The notes: a model not told the origin generated them from the letters alone. A stretch of 64,000 nt of DNA from Leptasterias polaris (GCA_037783415.1 JAZGTN010000005.1:930001-994000); one strand, 5' to 3'; counted from the first letter of the stretch, positions 42,601-46,164 are shown. Translations and numbers: made by a program.

Positions 42601-45540
42601 GTCTACATGTACAGGTGTGTATGTAGGTCAAAGCGCTGTGACAAACCTCATCAGATAGTTATTCCAGAAAACCATGATCTACACATCAACAAACAAGAAT
42701 AAGTGCAAGCAGTTCATTCCAAAGTCTGTGAGCTGCTCTTCTGGTTGTTGTTATACCCATACACTCTTGCTTTGCTGAGATGTAGAAAAAATACCCATTC
42801 CAATAGCTTTATTTCCTGTACTGCACATCCTCTTTGAAATTCCTTGCCTGGTGCATAAAACCAACACTGTACTAGGACTGATCATGACTGATCTAGGCCT
42901 AGATTTGTATTGTACTTGGGTAAGGTATTTGTTCCCATCTAGCACTTCTATCATTTCATGGGGCACCAATGCAATGACCAGCTGGCATAGGCTATGTAGG
43001 CAATTACCTCTGTTGCCTCCATGACTTCTACACACATCAGGCCTGCTGTAAAACCTACAATGTGCATATGTAGCAACAGGCCTACCAACCTTTACTGTTG
43101 TCTGAGCTTGCTGTAATTTCCCTTCCAGTAACGAGACTCGATCATTAGCTTCCCTCTCCAAATCCTCTACTGTCCTGAGAAGAACGTCATTCTGCTCTGT
43201 CAGGTCACTGATGTATGATTGCAAGATGCGCAGCTTTTTCTGTTGAGAAGTGAATATTGTGACAAAAAGGAAAACAAAAGTTAATAATGCCATTAGAAAA
43301 ACCATAAAGCATTGCTCATGTTGCTCTATGGAAAAACCAACAACTACGCCTAATTGTGTTAAACATTAGCACATTACATAATGTTAGGTTTACATCCATA
43401 TTTTAATTTTAATTTACAGCCATTTTGTGGAAGTCTTTTGGAAGCAAATTATTTCAATGTTTTTAAAAAAAAACACTTGTTTGAAAGGTTTTTTTAAAAG
43501 GCCTAATAATCTAACTTACTTAAATGCCTTGTATTTTTTCAGTCTAAACAATACACGATTGTTAACAGTATTAATATTAGGCCTATAATACTAAGTAAAA
43601 AAAAATATGTTTCAATTATTTGATTTTTTAGGGGGTGATAAGAAAATTGACTAGTAAAAGAGCGGGATTAGAACCTGCGACCTCTGGGTTTACGTTTTGC
43701 TCCACCAACTGAGCTATAGCCTATAGTCCTATGCTGGCTGCTGCAGTCTTGCTTCTTAAATTGTATCGTAAACTGGTCGTGATACCTTGCTATCCGTTTG
43801 TATGACTTCTGTTGACTGGAAGTGGACCCCCCGAAAAATAGATAAAATAGGGAGCCTGCCAAACATAAGGCTAGTTAGCTCAGTTGGTATAGAGCATTAC
43901 ATGAATTAACCCGGAGGTTGCAGGTTCAAATCCTGCTGTAGTAAATTATTCTTTGGTGGGTCCCGTATGTTCCGCTGATTGTAGTTCTACTTCTAGAGGC
44001 AATTTTGTTTTCGCTAATCAGTAACACACTGAGGTGTTTTAGTGAAAGAACAACTCTTAAAAGGGGCAAGGAGCAATTCCGAAAAGCAACATTTTACGGG
44101 ATTTCAAGGCAATGTGCCCCTTTAATACAGGTATTAGTAGGTAGAAGGTGAGACTAAAGTAAATTTTATGTCAATGGTGATAATATAAAACTGTTAAATG
44201 TGCGTCATCTTCCGAAAACAATTATTTCCCTTTATTTAAAGAATGTCTTTTTTTAATGAATAATATAATTAATAATACAGACCGAAAAAGATTAGCAAAC
44301 ATATCAATCATATTTATAAGTTTATAAGCTTTGATTTATGATTGAAATAGGAAACATATTATTAAACTTGTCATTGAACCTACATAGACACGGATAGATT
44401 ATTATTATTACTATTATTATTATTTATTCGGCCAAAATAAGCAACAATCAAACAGACATACATGAGAGTGAACGGATAATTCAATGTAGAATAGGTTAGG
44501 TGACAGGATGTCTTGGTTTTTAAATGTACAGACTGAAAATAATGAATGGATTTAAAAGGCAAAATTTGAAAGTAACATAATAATAAAGCAGCAATTGATC
44601 CACAGGCTAATAATTAAAGGCAACATTAGTCGTAAAGGCTAGAAAGAAACATCACAAAAACGAACAATTCATTCTAAGATGGCCAGGATTAATAAAAGCG
44701 AACCAAATCACTATGACTCGAGAGCCTATTAATCCAATCTTAAGATGGAACACTTATAAAATAAAAAATAAAAATCTGCAAAAATCATGGAGGAAGGAAC
44801 CTCCATGGATAGATCATCAGTTGTAAAGTGTACAATTTTAACTACAACTAAAAGCAACAACAACTCATTCTCTGTTTAATAATAATATTGTAAAATGTTA
44901 CCTAAAAATGTTGACACACTGGAGTGTTGTAAATTTGGTAGATTTTAAATATAACTTACAACAAGATCATGATGTTCTTTGCCTTCTTTAGTCTAAAACG
45001 CTAGTCTACTGAAAAACACCAAGTTCTGATGATTAATAAATTTATCTAGTAAAAATATACAATAATTATGACTATGACAACTCAACTGACATGATCAGAT
45101 TAACATAGGTTTAATAACACAACAACAGCCACTGAATAATTGCTGACACTGACAGTGACACTAAACTATTAGTATTAAGTGACAGTTGTAGTTTGTACAG
45201 ATTTCTAAATCTAATATTAATAAGAACTATTTTCAAGTTTCACCTTTGCTGTTTCTTCATGCCCACCATCCTCTGCTTCCAGTTTTTCCATGCGACTCAA
45301 GTAAAGCTCACGAAACTCATTCATCAAACCTTGCATAGATTCGCTGCCAGCACCGCTGACGTTACTGGCGCGGGAAGTCCCACCTGCAGCGGCCCCATGT
45401 AGACCCCGTCCCACCGGGCTCGTAGCACGGACAGCCGGTGTGGATGTGCTGTATTTCACGCTGAGACTCGAGTCCATGAACGGTCTCTCAGCCCGTGTCC
45501 GCAGCGGACTGCTACTTCGCCCATGTCCAAATTCCGCCAT
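579..45540 (-). CDS. Large coiled-coil protein, 23 exons, 3' end outside window
   Basis: Joined minus-strand exons from ATG at 45540 to 579 keep one open frame of at least 946 residues; no stop is reached before the left edge. Residues 1-75 are Ser/Arg/Gly-rich and disordered-looking. From about residue 76 onward almost everything is charged heptad-type helix rich in E, K, Q, R and L, with no signal peptide or membrane segment. Recurrent modules begin V/I/L-x-x-R-D/E-x-x-I/V-x-x-L. Every intron is phase 0, and 12 of 22 internal exons are multiples of 21 bp. Such proteins are usually cytoskeletal, centrosomal or ciliary scaffolds, but that role is inferred from composition only. I do not recognise the family. 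Intron 5 (22824-40666) is nearly 18 kb, and a missed exon there cannot be excluded. Confidence 0.8.
1081..1239. mobile_element. MITE with 13-bp TIR CAGGCCTGGAATT
   Basis: Perfect inverted ends of 13 bp enclose 159 bp, flanked by AAATGG on both sides. Related ends occur near 14175, 17088 and 41278. It lies in intron 22 and has no coding capacity. The rest of 663-1520 shows nothing recognisable. Confidence 0.6.
1521..1604 (-). CDS. Coiled-coil gene exon 22 (28-residue cassette)
   Basis: 84 bp, phase 0-0, residues 891-918 (VERLEEALQELNSEFQILQS...). Acceptor TTACAG with a good pyrimidine tract, donor GTAGCT. Confidence 0.84.
1966..2100 (-). CDS. Coiled-coil gene exon 21
   Basis: 135 bp, phase 0-0, residues 846-890. 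Met- and Gln-rich helix starting EMALEQMRHQNKMAQ. The acceptor CAAAAG is weak; donor GTAAGT is consensus. Confidence 0.8.
2638..2802. mobile_element. 165-bp MITE inserted at exon 20 donor
   Basis: Ends are CAGGGAACGATTTC and, inverted, CAGTGAACGATTTC. It is flanked by TACCT at 2633-2637 and 2803-2807. A second copy of exactly 165 bp lies at 47788-47952, flanked by ACTAT. The 5-bp duplication is thus seen twice. The superfamily is not identified. Confidence 0.75.
2806..2901 (-). CDS. Coiled-coil gene exon 20 with MITE at its donor
   Basis: 96 bp, phase 0-0, residues 814-845 (VSRRDEAVQRMKNEQTALRE...), cassette-like. Acceptor TTGAAG. The donor is GTACAG; only GTA belongs to the original site, because the 165-bp MITE (2638-2802) begins right after it. 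Confidence 0.82.
3202..3360 (-). CDS. Coiled-coil gene exon 19
   Basis: 159 bp, phase 0-0, residues 761-813 (LGRKKSSQSQMESELKKTK...). Same length as exon 17. Acceptor CCCTAG, donor GTAAAC. Confidence 0.82.
3440..3600 (-). mobile_element. LINE/SINE 3' end with (AAAT)n tail
   Basis: Read on the minus strand, GACAGGGCTACCCTGGTTAA is followed by AAATAAG and an (AAAT)n tail. This is the typical 3' end of CR1/Rex-type non-LTR elements and SINEs that share their tails. 3600-3692 is a degenerate end of the 29500 MITE family. Confidence 0.5.
3902..4200. mobile_element. MITE with GAGCTGCCAAC-type ends, copy 1
   Basis: The left end CAGCTGCCAACATTTGCATC and right end GTTGGCAGCTCTG match the copy at 62752-62949. 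Internal lengths differ, with an extra block in this copy. Flanks resemble TCAAGG on both sides. Confidence 0.5.
4246..4392 (-). CDS. Coiled-coil gene exon 18 (28 + 21 residues)
   Basis: 147 bp, phase 0-0, residues 712-760. It starts VQNREETIQRLQKQVLDFQG and has the same 28 + 21 layout as exon 16. Acceptor CTGTAG, donor GTAGGA. Confidence 0.83.
4404..4965 (-). mobile_element. SINE-B tandem pair (two tRNA-like units)
   Basis: On the minus strand two tRNA-like units (A box TAGCTCAGTTGG type, B box GGTTCAAGTCCC) flank a ~200-bp body. The body starts GTCAGTTTCCCTTGTGGTTT. The outer unit is preceded by an inverted copy of the body start. These are SINE heads, not tRNA genes. Confidence 0.65.
5505..5663 (-). 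CDS. Coiled-coil gene exon 17
   Basis: 159 bp, phase 0-0, residues 659-711 (LENAKQELSQIGEEASERAA...), Ala- and Glu-rich helix. The acceptor ATTAAG is non-optimal; donor GTAAGC. Confidence 0.8.
5752..6169 (+). mobile_element. SINE-A1, near full length
   Basis: The tRNA Leu/Ser-like head has A box TGGCCGAGCGG and B box GGTTCGAGTCC. The body contains GGATGGGACGTAAAGCC and TTAAAGAACCCAGTGCACTT. The LINE-like tail is GCGTTATATAAGAA followed by TATTATTATT. It is the best reference copy in the window; other SINE-A copies are listed separately. Confidence 0.8.
6557..6772 (-). mobile_element. SINE-A fragment (head plus part of body)
   Basis: The minus-strand head GTGTGGGTTCGATTCCAGG and GAGCAAGATACTTTACC match SINE-A1, truncated after the CACTTATCGTG segment. 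The stretch 6170-6556 before it is AT-rich with a short GGTT run and nothing else seen. Confidence 0.65.
6827..6973 (-). CDS. Coiled-coil gene exon 16 (28 + 21 residues)
   Basis: 147 bp, phase 0-0, residues 610-658. It starts VAERHDIIINLRSELALLEE and a second unit begins VMHRGDIMQQLRIDL. It looks like a fused 28- plus 21-residue pair. The acceptor (ATAAAG) is weak; donor GTAAAC. Confidence 0.83.
7480..7552 (-). repeat. Duplicated exon 15 end and splice donor
   Basis: A 22-bp string covering the last exon bases and GTAAAC occurs at 7531-7552 and again at 7480-7501. The offset is 51 bp. A C9 run followed by AG separates the two, which also forms an acceptor-like site. Use of the distal donor would read into TAA. 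Confidence 0.75.
7537..7779 (-). CDS. Coiled-coil gene exon 15 (longest internal exon)
   Basis: 243 bp, phase 0-0, residues 529-609, continuous helix (LQKNEAETHNLEEDLATVSR onward, ending ALTEE). Acceptor ATACAG, donor GTAAAC. The last 17 nt of the exon plus the first 5 intron bases recur 51 bp downstream; see the separate entry and finding. Confidence 0.85.
8085..8464 (+). mobile_element. SINE-A copy, diverged
   Basis: The head GGACTCAAGCTCTGGTGT, B-box-like GTTTGAATCCCGG, body GTATGGGACGAAAAGCCG and an ATT-rich tail near 8430-8464 are diverged from 5752-6169. Confidence 0.65.
8831..8935. repeat. 21-bp tandem repeat, five units
   Basis: Units begin AATCAAGCCTGC at 8831, 8852, 8873, 8894 and 8915, alternating AAAATTTTG and ATGATTTTG endings. 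Because 21 is a multiple of 3 the array is open in both strands, which explains small apparent reading frames. It is intronic. Confidence 0.75.
9219..9524. mobile_element. MITE with TIR CAGGGTTCTCCCC
   Basis: 13-bp inverted ends enclose 306 bp, flanked by CGAGT on both sides. An internal segment (AAAGCCCTACTGTGCAATCT) recurs in the element at 32050-32306. It lies just inside intron 14. Confidence 0.65.
9553..9615 (-). CDS. Coiled-coil gene exon 14 (21-residue cassette)
   Basis: 63 bp, phase 0-0, residues 508-528 (LEAQQRNVRNLQDQMEKK...). Acceptor TATCAG, donor GTACAA. The MITE at 9219-9524 ends only about 28 bp past the donor. Confidence 0.77.
9786..9992 (-). mobile_element. SINE-C copy
   Basis: Minus strand: B-box-like GGGTTCGAATCCCACC, then GTGATTTGCCTGTGGA, AAGTACTGAGTATACAGTGC and a tail TTAACATCTATC. 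Other copies lie at 18428, 46165, 46325 and 62345. Confidence 0.7.
10330..10600. repeat. Unclassified dispersed repeat
   Basis: Strings such as ACACCATGTGTATATCTAC and GAACTTGTCTTGCTATTTAT recur at 56908-57115 and 63127-63290. I could not define ends or assign a class. 9993-10329 and 10601-10969 show no other feature apart from a CTGCTAGGGTC motif near 10748 and a T/G run at 10924-10955. Confidence 0.4.
10970..11032 (-). CDS. Coiled-coil gene exon 13 (21-residue cassette)
   Basis: 63 bp, phase 0-0, residues 487-507 (TDSQKRRAQGLQQQVDRQ...). Acceptor TATCAG, donor GTACAT. A poly-C/poly-A tract lies 17-40 bp past the donor. Confidence 0.77.
11775..11858 (-). CDS. Coiled-coil gene exon 12 (28-residue cassette)
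   Basis: 84 bp, residues 459-486, the clearest cassette: LARRDDTIQQLRKDVLSLQE. Acceptor TAACAG. I end it at GAG before GTGCGG to keep phase 0. A more consensus-like GTAATT lies 5 nt further on but would break the frame with exon 13. Confidence 0.78.
11928..12570 (+). mobile_element. SINE-B interrupted by a TA-type MITE
   Basis: The SINE-B body begins CCCGGTCAGTTTCTCTTGTG and breaks at CCTGGCTA. It resumes at 12389 and ends in the tRNA-like unit at 12472-12545 (TAGCTCAGTTGG, GGTTCAAGTCC). The tRNA-like part is not a tRNA gene: its acceptor stem does not pair and it belongs to a repeat. Confidence 0.75.
12052..12388. mobile_element. MITE family T1, copy in SINE-B
   Basis: 337 bp with inverted ends TAGACCATGT(T/G)ACCT and a TA duplication at 12050-12051 and 12389-12390. 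The interrupted SINE confirms both boundaries. Copies at 46419-46753 and 61196-61529 share the interior; 40221-40429 shares only the ends. Confidence 0.8.
12830..13915. repeat. Minisatellite, 43- and 35-bp units
   Basis: About 26 copies of a unit centred on TCTACACTGCAGATT. The long form (43 bp) carries CCACCCAACCACACAACTGG and the short form (35 bp) lacks 8 bp; they are interspersed. Most units contain CTGCAG. Long open frames over it are a by-product. It is not CRISPR-like because there are no unique spacers. Confidence 0.9.
14013..14087 (-). CDS. Coiled-coil gene exon 11
   Basis: 75 bp, phase 0-0, residues 434-458 (VGVLQSRVRDKQLSSKD...). Acceptor TCACAG, donor GTAAAA. The minisatellite at 12830-13915 ends about 100 bp past this donor. 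Confidence 0.77.
14160..14655. repeat. MITE remnants
   Basis: The part near 14175-14310 resembles the CAGGCCTG family of 1081. The segment from 14540 resembles the 31033 and 37348 family, ending GCTCTATGAAATTGGGC. Boundaries are decayed. Confidence 0.35.
14736..14819 (-). CDS. Coiled-coil gene exon 10 (28-residue cassette)
   Basis: 84 bp, phase 0-0, residues 406-433 (VAHLEQRIRNLDTELKQSHD...). Acceptor CAACAG, donor GTATGT. Same register as exons 8 and 12. Confidence 0.82.
15075..15352 (-). mobile_element. SINE-A copy
   Basis: Minus strand: GTGGCCAAGTGGTTAAGAGC head, AGCAGAGTGTGGGTTTGGG, then GTGCATGTAAAAGAACCCAG and CGTAGCAGAGTAGGGGTTAA. It is truncated before the tail. Confidence 0.7.
15383..15445 (-). 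CDS. Coiled-coil gene exon 9 (21-residue cassette)
   Basis: 63 bp, phase 0-0, residues 385-405 (KASHAQTISLLQEKQRQSS...). Acceptor TTGCAG, donor GTATGC. The length is exactly three heptads. Confidence 0.78.
15595..15850. mobile_element. Inverted pair of SINE-B tRNA-like units
   Basis: A minus-strand unit (15655-15730) and a plus-strand unit (15757-15832) lie head to head about 25 bp apart. Both carry TAGCTCAGTTGG-type A boxes and GGTTCAAATCC-type B boxes. Transcripts could fold across the pair. Confidence 0.65.
16753..16807. repeat. Hairpin, ~23-bp arms
   Basis: Arms ACAGTTTGTTTATGAATAAG... and its inverse ...TTATTCATGCAAACTGT enclose an 8-nt loop. It is in intron 8 within otherwise featureless sequence (15851-16740 shows nothing recognisable). 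16970-17101 carries decayed CAGGCCTG-family sequence. Confidence 0.55.
17433..17516 (-). CDS. Coiled-coil gene exon 8 (28-residue cassette)
   Basis: 84 bp, phase 0-0, residues 357-384 (MVGKEENIDKLRFLVNELQ...). Acceptor CTGTAG, donor GTAATC. The position pattern matches exons 10, 12 and 16. Confidence 0.82.
17869..18096. mobile_element. MITE with TA duplication and TAGATAG ends
   Basis: The inverted ends TAGATAGTT and AACCTATCTA are followed inside by matching arms (CATCTTTACGGGCAA and TTGCCCGTAAAGATG). Length is 228 bp, with TA flanks at 17867-17868 and 18097-18098. Confidence 0.6.
18100..18300 (+). mobile_element. SINE-A fragment
   Basis: CATGACCGAGTGGTCTAGTG head, GGGTTTGGGTCCCAGTCC, then GTAAAAGAACCCAGTACACT. 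Part of the body is deleted. It starts at the edge of the preceding MITE. Confidence 0.65.
18428..18643 (-). mobile_element. SINE-C copy with clear head
   Basis: Minus strand head GATAGCTCGGTGGTGTAGTG and B box GGTTCTAATCCC, then GTGATTTGCCTGTGAAA and a CCCCAATGCAAGATTAACAT end. It is the best SINE-C head in the window. Confidence 0.7.
18904..19264 (-). mobile_element. SINE-D copy abutting exon 7 donor
   Basis: Minus strand: tRNA-like head with CAGGTTCGATACCCGGCC, a central domain with CGAGGGTTTTCCAGACC and GGTTTTCCTCCCTCGGGA, and an A/T-rich tail near 18910-18950. The head begins about 9 bp past the exon 7 donor. Confidence 0.65.
19273..19440 (-). CDS. Coiled-coil gene exon 7 (2 x 28 residues)
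   Basis: 168 bp, residues 301-356. It begins IARRDVVLDSAKTTL and reads as two successive 28-residue units, so it may be a fused pair of cassette exons. Acceptor TATTAG. The donor GTACTA is followed within about 10 bp by the antisense SINE at 18904-19264. Confidence 0.83.
19441..22619. other. Intron 6: mostly featureless
   Basis: Contains a CATGTA run (19616-19635), a C20-like run (19853-19872), a G18 run (21222-21239), a CTGCTAGGG motif (20530) and a SINE-C fragment (22265-22370). No exon with splice sites was found. Confidence 0.5.
22620..22823 (-). CDS. Coiled-coil gene exon 6
   Basis: 204 bp, phase 0-0, residues 233-300. The acceptor GTCTCAG at 22825-22824 is chosen over the nearby GGCAG because it keeps phase 0 with exon 5. 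A Pro/Gly linker (VLGPGPRDIPSTD) interrupts the helix; the cassette LAHRDGLIVKLQNELQ follows. Donor GTACAC. Confidence 0.83.
23510..23560 (+). repeat. Purine-rich GGGA tract
   Basis: Repeated GGGAGGG and GGGGAGGG blocks. It could form G-quadruplex structure on the plus strand. 22824-23509 and 23561-23941 show nothing else, apart from a CTGCTAGGGTCGAAACGTC motif at 23409-23427. Confidence 0.45.
23942..24448. mobile_element. MITE family T2 (TTAAAGG ends), intact copy
   Basis: Starts TTAAAGGTGTTATACATGAT and ends in the inverse CCAATCCTGTATCAATACC TTTAA. About 507 bp, non-coding. Other copies lie at 33961, 47031, 60954 and, partly, 55225. Confidence 0.7.
25497..25775 (+). mobile_element. SINE-A2 copy
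   Basis: Head TATGGCCAAGCGGTCTAGTG and B box GGGTTTGAATCCC as in SINE-A. The body differs: CTTCTCTTCACCCAGGAGTA, GATATAGCTTGGTGTACTA and CAAGAGAGCTGAGGTGG. Same body at 27350, 32890 and in part 58282. Confidence 0.7.
26888..27250 (-). pseudogene. LINE 3' end fragment (CR1/L2-like)
   Basis: The minus strand encodes RTKLAIAHSLSPASKEWNNI, resembling the end of non-LTR reverse transcriptase ORFs. It is followed by a tail GAGAGCGTACTAAATACTAG with ATT repeats. Stops break the frame; 5'-truncated. Confidence 0.55.
27350..27602 (-). mobile_element. SINE-A2 copy
   Basis: Minus strand head GGCGTGTCATGGTCGAGC, GGGTTCAAATCCCAGTC, then CTTCTCTTCACCAAGGGG and CAAGAGAGCTGAGATGG. 27603-29190 beyond it shows no recognised element. 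Confidence 0.7.
29195..29300 (+). mobile_element. SINE-B tRNA-like unit, solo
   Basis: GGGAGACCACCAAAATTAGG leads into AAATAGCTCAGTTGG and a GTTTCAAGTCCCGC B box. Only the tRNA-like end of SINE-B remains. Confidence 0.6.
29500..30205. mobile_element. MITE family T3, intact copy
   Basis: Inverted ends TAGACTGTGCAAGTCTCG enclose about 706 bp, consistent with TA target use. A near-identical ~560-bp right part recurs at 57690-58258; short relatives are at 3600-3692 and 11195-11320. Both long copies keep the same ~68-codon minus-strand frame. Confidence 0.75.
30413..30775. mobile_element. TTAAAGG-type MITE of asteroid character
   Basis: Starts CTTAAAGGGAGTGTACTGGT and continues AATTACT...GGAGCTGTTGATATTATAAA and CTTTCATTATTTTCTTGCAA. 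I associate this layout with a very abundant sea-star repeat; the recollection is untested. The right end is decayed. Confidence 0.5.
31033..31299. mobile_element. MITE with GGGCCCAATT ends, copy 1
   Basis: GGGCCCAATTTAATGGCTCT at the left is inverted at the right as AGAGCCATGCAATTGGGCCC. Length 267 bp. The interior has several GCAGAATTCGG-like and GTTAGCAGGGAATTTTTGC strings shared with 37348-37593. Confidence 0.7.
32050..32306. mobile_element. MITE with CAGGGATGTGAT ends
   Basis: CAGGGATGTGATAGG and the inverse ATCACATCCCTG bound 257 bp. It shares AAAGCCCTACTCTGCAATCT with 9219-9524. Flanks are AACGAG and AACAAG. Confidence 0.55.
32440..32605 (-). mobile_element. SINE-E fragment
   Basis: Minus strand: CCACTGTGGACCTCGGTTCG and AATCCCAC, then GTTTTCAGTCCCTACCTGAT and GTTTTCCTCCCACATC. 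Fuller copy at 51915-52165. Confidence 0.55.
32890..33160 (-). mobile_element. SINE-A2 copy
   Basis: Minus strand: GTCATGACTGAGCAATCTAG, GTGTGGGTTCAAATCCTGG, then TTCTCTTCACCCAAGGGTAC and CTTGGTGCGCTACG. Confidence 0.68.
33503..33561 (+). repeat. G-rich tract, strong G-quadruplex candidate
   Basis: About 59 bases made almost only of G runs of 4-10 separated by AA. It lies in intron 5, so the transcribed strand carries the C-rich complement in RNA. Confidence 0.6.
33961..34880. mobile_element. T2 MITE interrupted by another MITE
   Basis: The left part starts TTTAAAGGTATAAATACAG and breaks at AGACAATA. The right part resumes at 34575 and runs to CCAATCCTGTAT at 34876. The insert is described separately. 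Confidence 0.65.
34015..34574. mobile_element. MITE with TIR GAGAGGTTTCGCAAG
   Basis: Perfect 15-bp inverted ends enclose 560 bp with TA at 34013-34014 and 34575-34576. Subterminal ATACGGATAC repeats are inverted at the other end (GTATCCGTATC). No coding capacity. Confidence 0.75.
34991..35140. mobile_element. 150-bp foldback MITE
   Basis: GATCCATTAAGCC is inverted as GGCTTAATGGATC. Inside, TTGACCAATCACA and TGTGATTGGTCAA also pair. The element at 1-405 is related. Confidence 0.65.
36395..36735. repeat. Two adjacent large inverted repeats
   Basis: Arms of about 73 bp lie at 36395-36467 and 36480-36555 (AATAATGAATGTTT, GAAAGATGGA). A second pair (TTATATAACATCCAAG and CTTGGGTGTTATATAA) spans 36557-36735. 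The centre of the first carries AACGAGGCGGAGCCGAG. Likely a foldback transposon. Confidence 0.6.
37348..37593. mobile_element. MITE with GGGCCCAATT ends, copy 2
   Basis: 246 bp, ending AATTGGGCCC. Strong similarity to 31033-31299 across the body. Confidence 0.7.
37673..38214 (-). mobile_element. piggyBac-like remnant flanked by TTAA
   Basis: The ends CCCTTTGAAC and GTTCAAAGGG are inverted and flanked by TTAA at 37669-37672 and 38215-38218. This is the target and TIR style of piggyBac. A GCGGCCGGTTTT motif and its inverse lie inside the 38214 end. It encloses a short acidic ORF and no DDD catalytic domain, so it is an internally deleted copy. Confidence 0.75.
37859..38005 (-). pseudogene. Truncated N-terminus of a piggyBac-like transposase
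   Basis: A 48-codon frame from ATG 38005 starts MAGNTMGTDEALQRVLDED and becomes a run of Asp/Glu, ending DTVVF. Acidic N-termini of this kind are common in piggyBac transposases. The position, about 200 bp inside the TTAA-flanked end, supports this. No catalytic part remains. Confidence 0.5.
38697..38866. repeat. 13-bp tandem repeat (AATCACCCATGGA)
   Basis: About a dozen imperfect units with CCATGG variants. It is intronic and explains the small repetitive frame on the minus strand. Confidence 0.65.
38867..40220. other. Intron 5 stretch without recognised elements
   Basis: Apart from a short GAGCTGCCGAC fragment near 38925 and a TAACTGAGGCAAGAA string at 39528 shared with 26671, I see no exon, TIR or tRNA-like box. 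Other quiet parts of this intron are 24450-25490, 25790-26480, 31310-32040, 33170-33500, 35150-36390 and 38220-38690. Confidence 0.4.
40221..40429. mobile_element. MITE with T1 ends but different interior
   Basis: 209 bp with ends TAGACGATGTGACCTGTGAC and, inverted, TAGACGATGTGACCT. TA flanks at 40219-40220 and 40430-40431. The interior (GCCGGGCAAAACC and its inverse TTTTGCCCGGCGG) is unlike 12052-12388. Confidence 0.7.
40667..40798 (-). CDS. Coiled-coil gene exon 5
   Basis: 132 bp, phase 0-0, residues 189-232 (DIQHRFDRQTEENEALRDEN...). It ends SGKWE at a consensus GTAAGT donor. The next recognised exon is almost 18 kb away at 22823. Confidence 0.84.
41081..41164 (-). CDS. Coiled-coil gene exon 4 (28-residue cassette)
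   Basis: 84 bp, phase 0-0, encoding residues 161-188 (DITIKCRDVEHELRLV...). Acceptor TTTTAG, donor GTTAGT. The length is exactly four heptads. Confidence 0.82.
41455..41642 (-). mobile_element. SINE-B body without tRNA-like part
   Basis: The body from GATGCCAGTCAGAAG to ACCAGGTAAATTTTGAACA is present; the tRNA-like unit is missing. Confidence 0.6.
41962..42364. mobile_element. MITE with GGGGCCAATTTC-type ends
   Basis: CATGATTTCACAAAGC near the left end is inverted as CTTTGTGAAATCAAGCCC at the right. About 403 bp. The interior shows no frame. 42365-43089 beyond it shows nothing recognisable. Confidence 0.5.
43090..43239 (-). CDS. Coiled-coil gene exon 3
   Basis: Fifty codons (residues 111-160) of clear leucine-heptad helix, including YISDLTEQNDVLL and LEREANDRVSLLEGKL. 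Acceptor CAACAG and donor GTTGGT, phase 0-0. Together with exon 5 this is the most diagnostic non-repetitive stretch for finding orthologues. Confidence 0.85.
43655..43955. mobile_element. SINE-B inverted pair, decayed
   Basis: A minus-strand tRNA-like unit (GCTCCACCAACTGAGCTATA near 43700) and a plus-strand unit (TTAGCTCAGTTGG near 43873, GGTTCAAATCC near 43922) flank part of the body. Confidence 0.6.
44027..44122. mobile_element. Degenerate end of the 59967 TTAA element
   Basis: AGAACAACTCTTAA and the end CAAGGCAATGTGCCCCTTTAA resemble 60870-60957. 44123-44950 is AT-rich with nothing else seen. Confidence 0.4.
44960..44992 (-). CDS. Coiled-coil gene candidate microexon 2
   Basis: A 33-bp in-frame phase 0-0 segment encodes TKEGKEHHDLV. 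It lies between a TTTTAG acceptor and a strong GTAAGT donor. It joins exon 1 (ending ETAK) to exon 3 (starting KKLRIL) without breaking the frame. Composition fits the protein, but at this size the call rests on splice motifs alone. Confidence 0.45.
45244..45540 (-). CDS. Coiled-coil gene exon 1 (start codon)
   Basis: Encodes residues 1-99. The start is MAEFGHGRSSS in a good context (GACAATGG). A Ser/Arg/Thr/Gly-rich head is followed by the first helix (MNEFRELYLSRMEKLEAE). The exon ends in ETAK at a GTGAAA donor, phase 0. It is more GC-rich than its surroundings. The 5' UTR and transcription start are not resolved. Confidence 0.82.
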
Positions 45541-45850
45541 TGTCAGGTGTTAATGTCAAATGATATGCATCCTAAGAAGTTTATTGAACAATAATCAAGA
45601 CTAACAGCTCTTGATTAACGTTGAAAACACAAAATTGCCGGTAATATTTTAAACGGCTGCCATACATTCATTGATCGTACCAACAGTCGTCTGTATGTTA
45701 GAGATCGCGACACCTCAAACAAATACACGCTTCATTCTGCTCGTTGATTGGTCCAGCCGTAAGTATGTGACGGCTGTTTACTGTTATTAGACCGAACACC
45801 CTGGATGTAAATAAACGGCTGTTTGTTGTTAGATAACGATCTGCTGCCGG
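45541..45850 (-). promoter_or_regulatory. Presumed promoter and 5' UTR of the coiled-coil gene
   Basis: This stretch lies directly upstream of the exon 1 ATG. On the minus strand it has a CCAAT motif (CCAAT read from 45751 to 45747), about 210 bp from the ATG. I see no convincing TATA box, initiator or RFX X-box, so the transcription start is undefined. Confidence 0.3.
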
Positions 45851-46164
45851 CCCATGCCCCCTATTCCAGTACAGTGATCATGGTGGTATGACACACAGGA
45901 GTACAGTGAACTCATAACAAAACTTAACTTAAATGTGACTTGTTTCTAGGGGACACATTGCCATCGCAGCCATGAAATGTTTTGATTGAAGAGGAGTGTG
46001 TATGTGCACGGAAGCAAACAACTTTTGTAGTTGTAAGTGATAACAACCTAGGTAAAATTTCAAACTGCGGAATTCTGCGCCCTGTTTTTAAAGCACATAT
46101 AATTCTACAGGCTATATTCGCAGAAAGTTTCTGCATTAAGCAGAGCCACCCCCCCCCCTATCAT

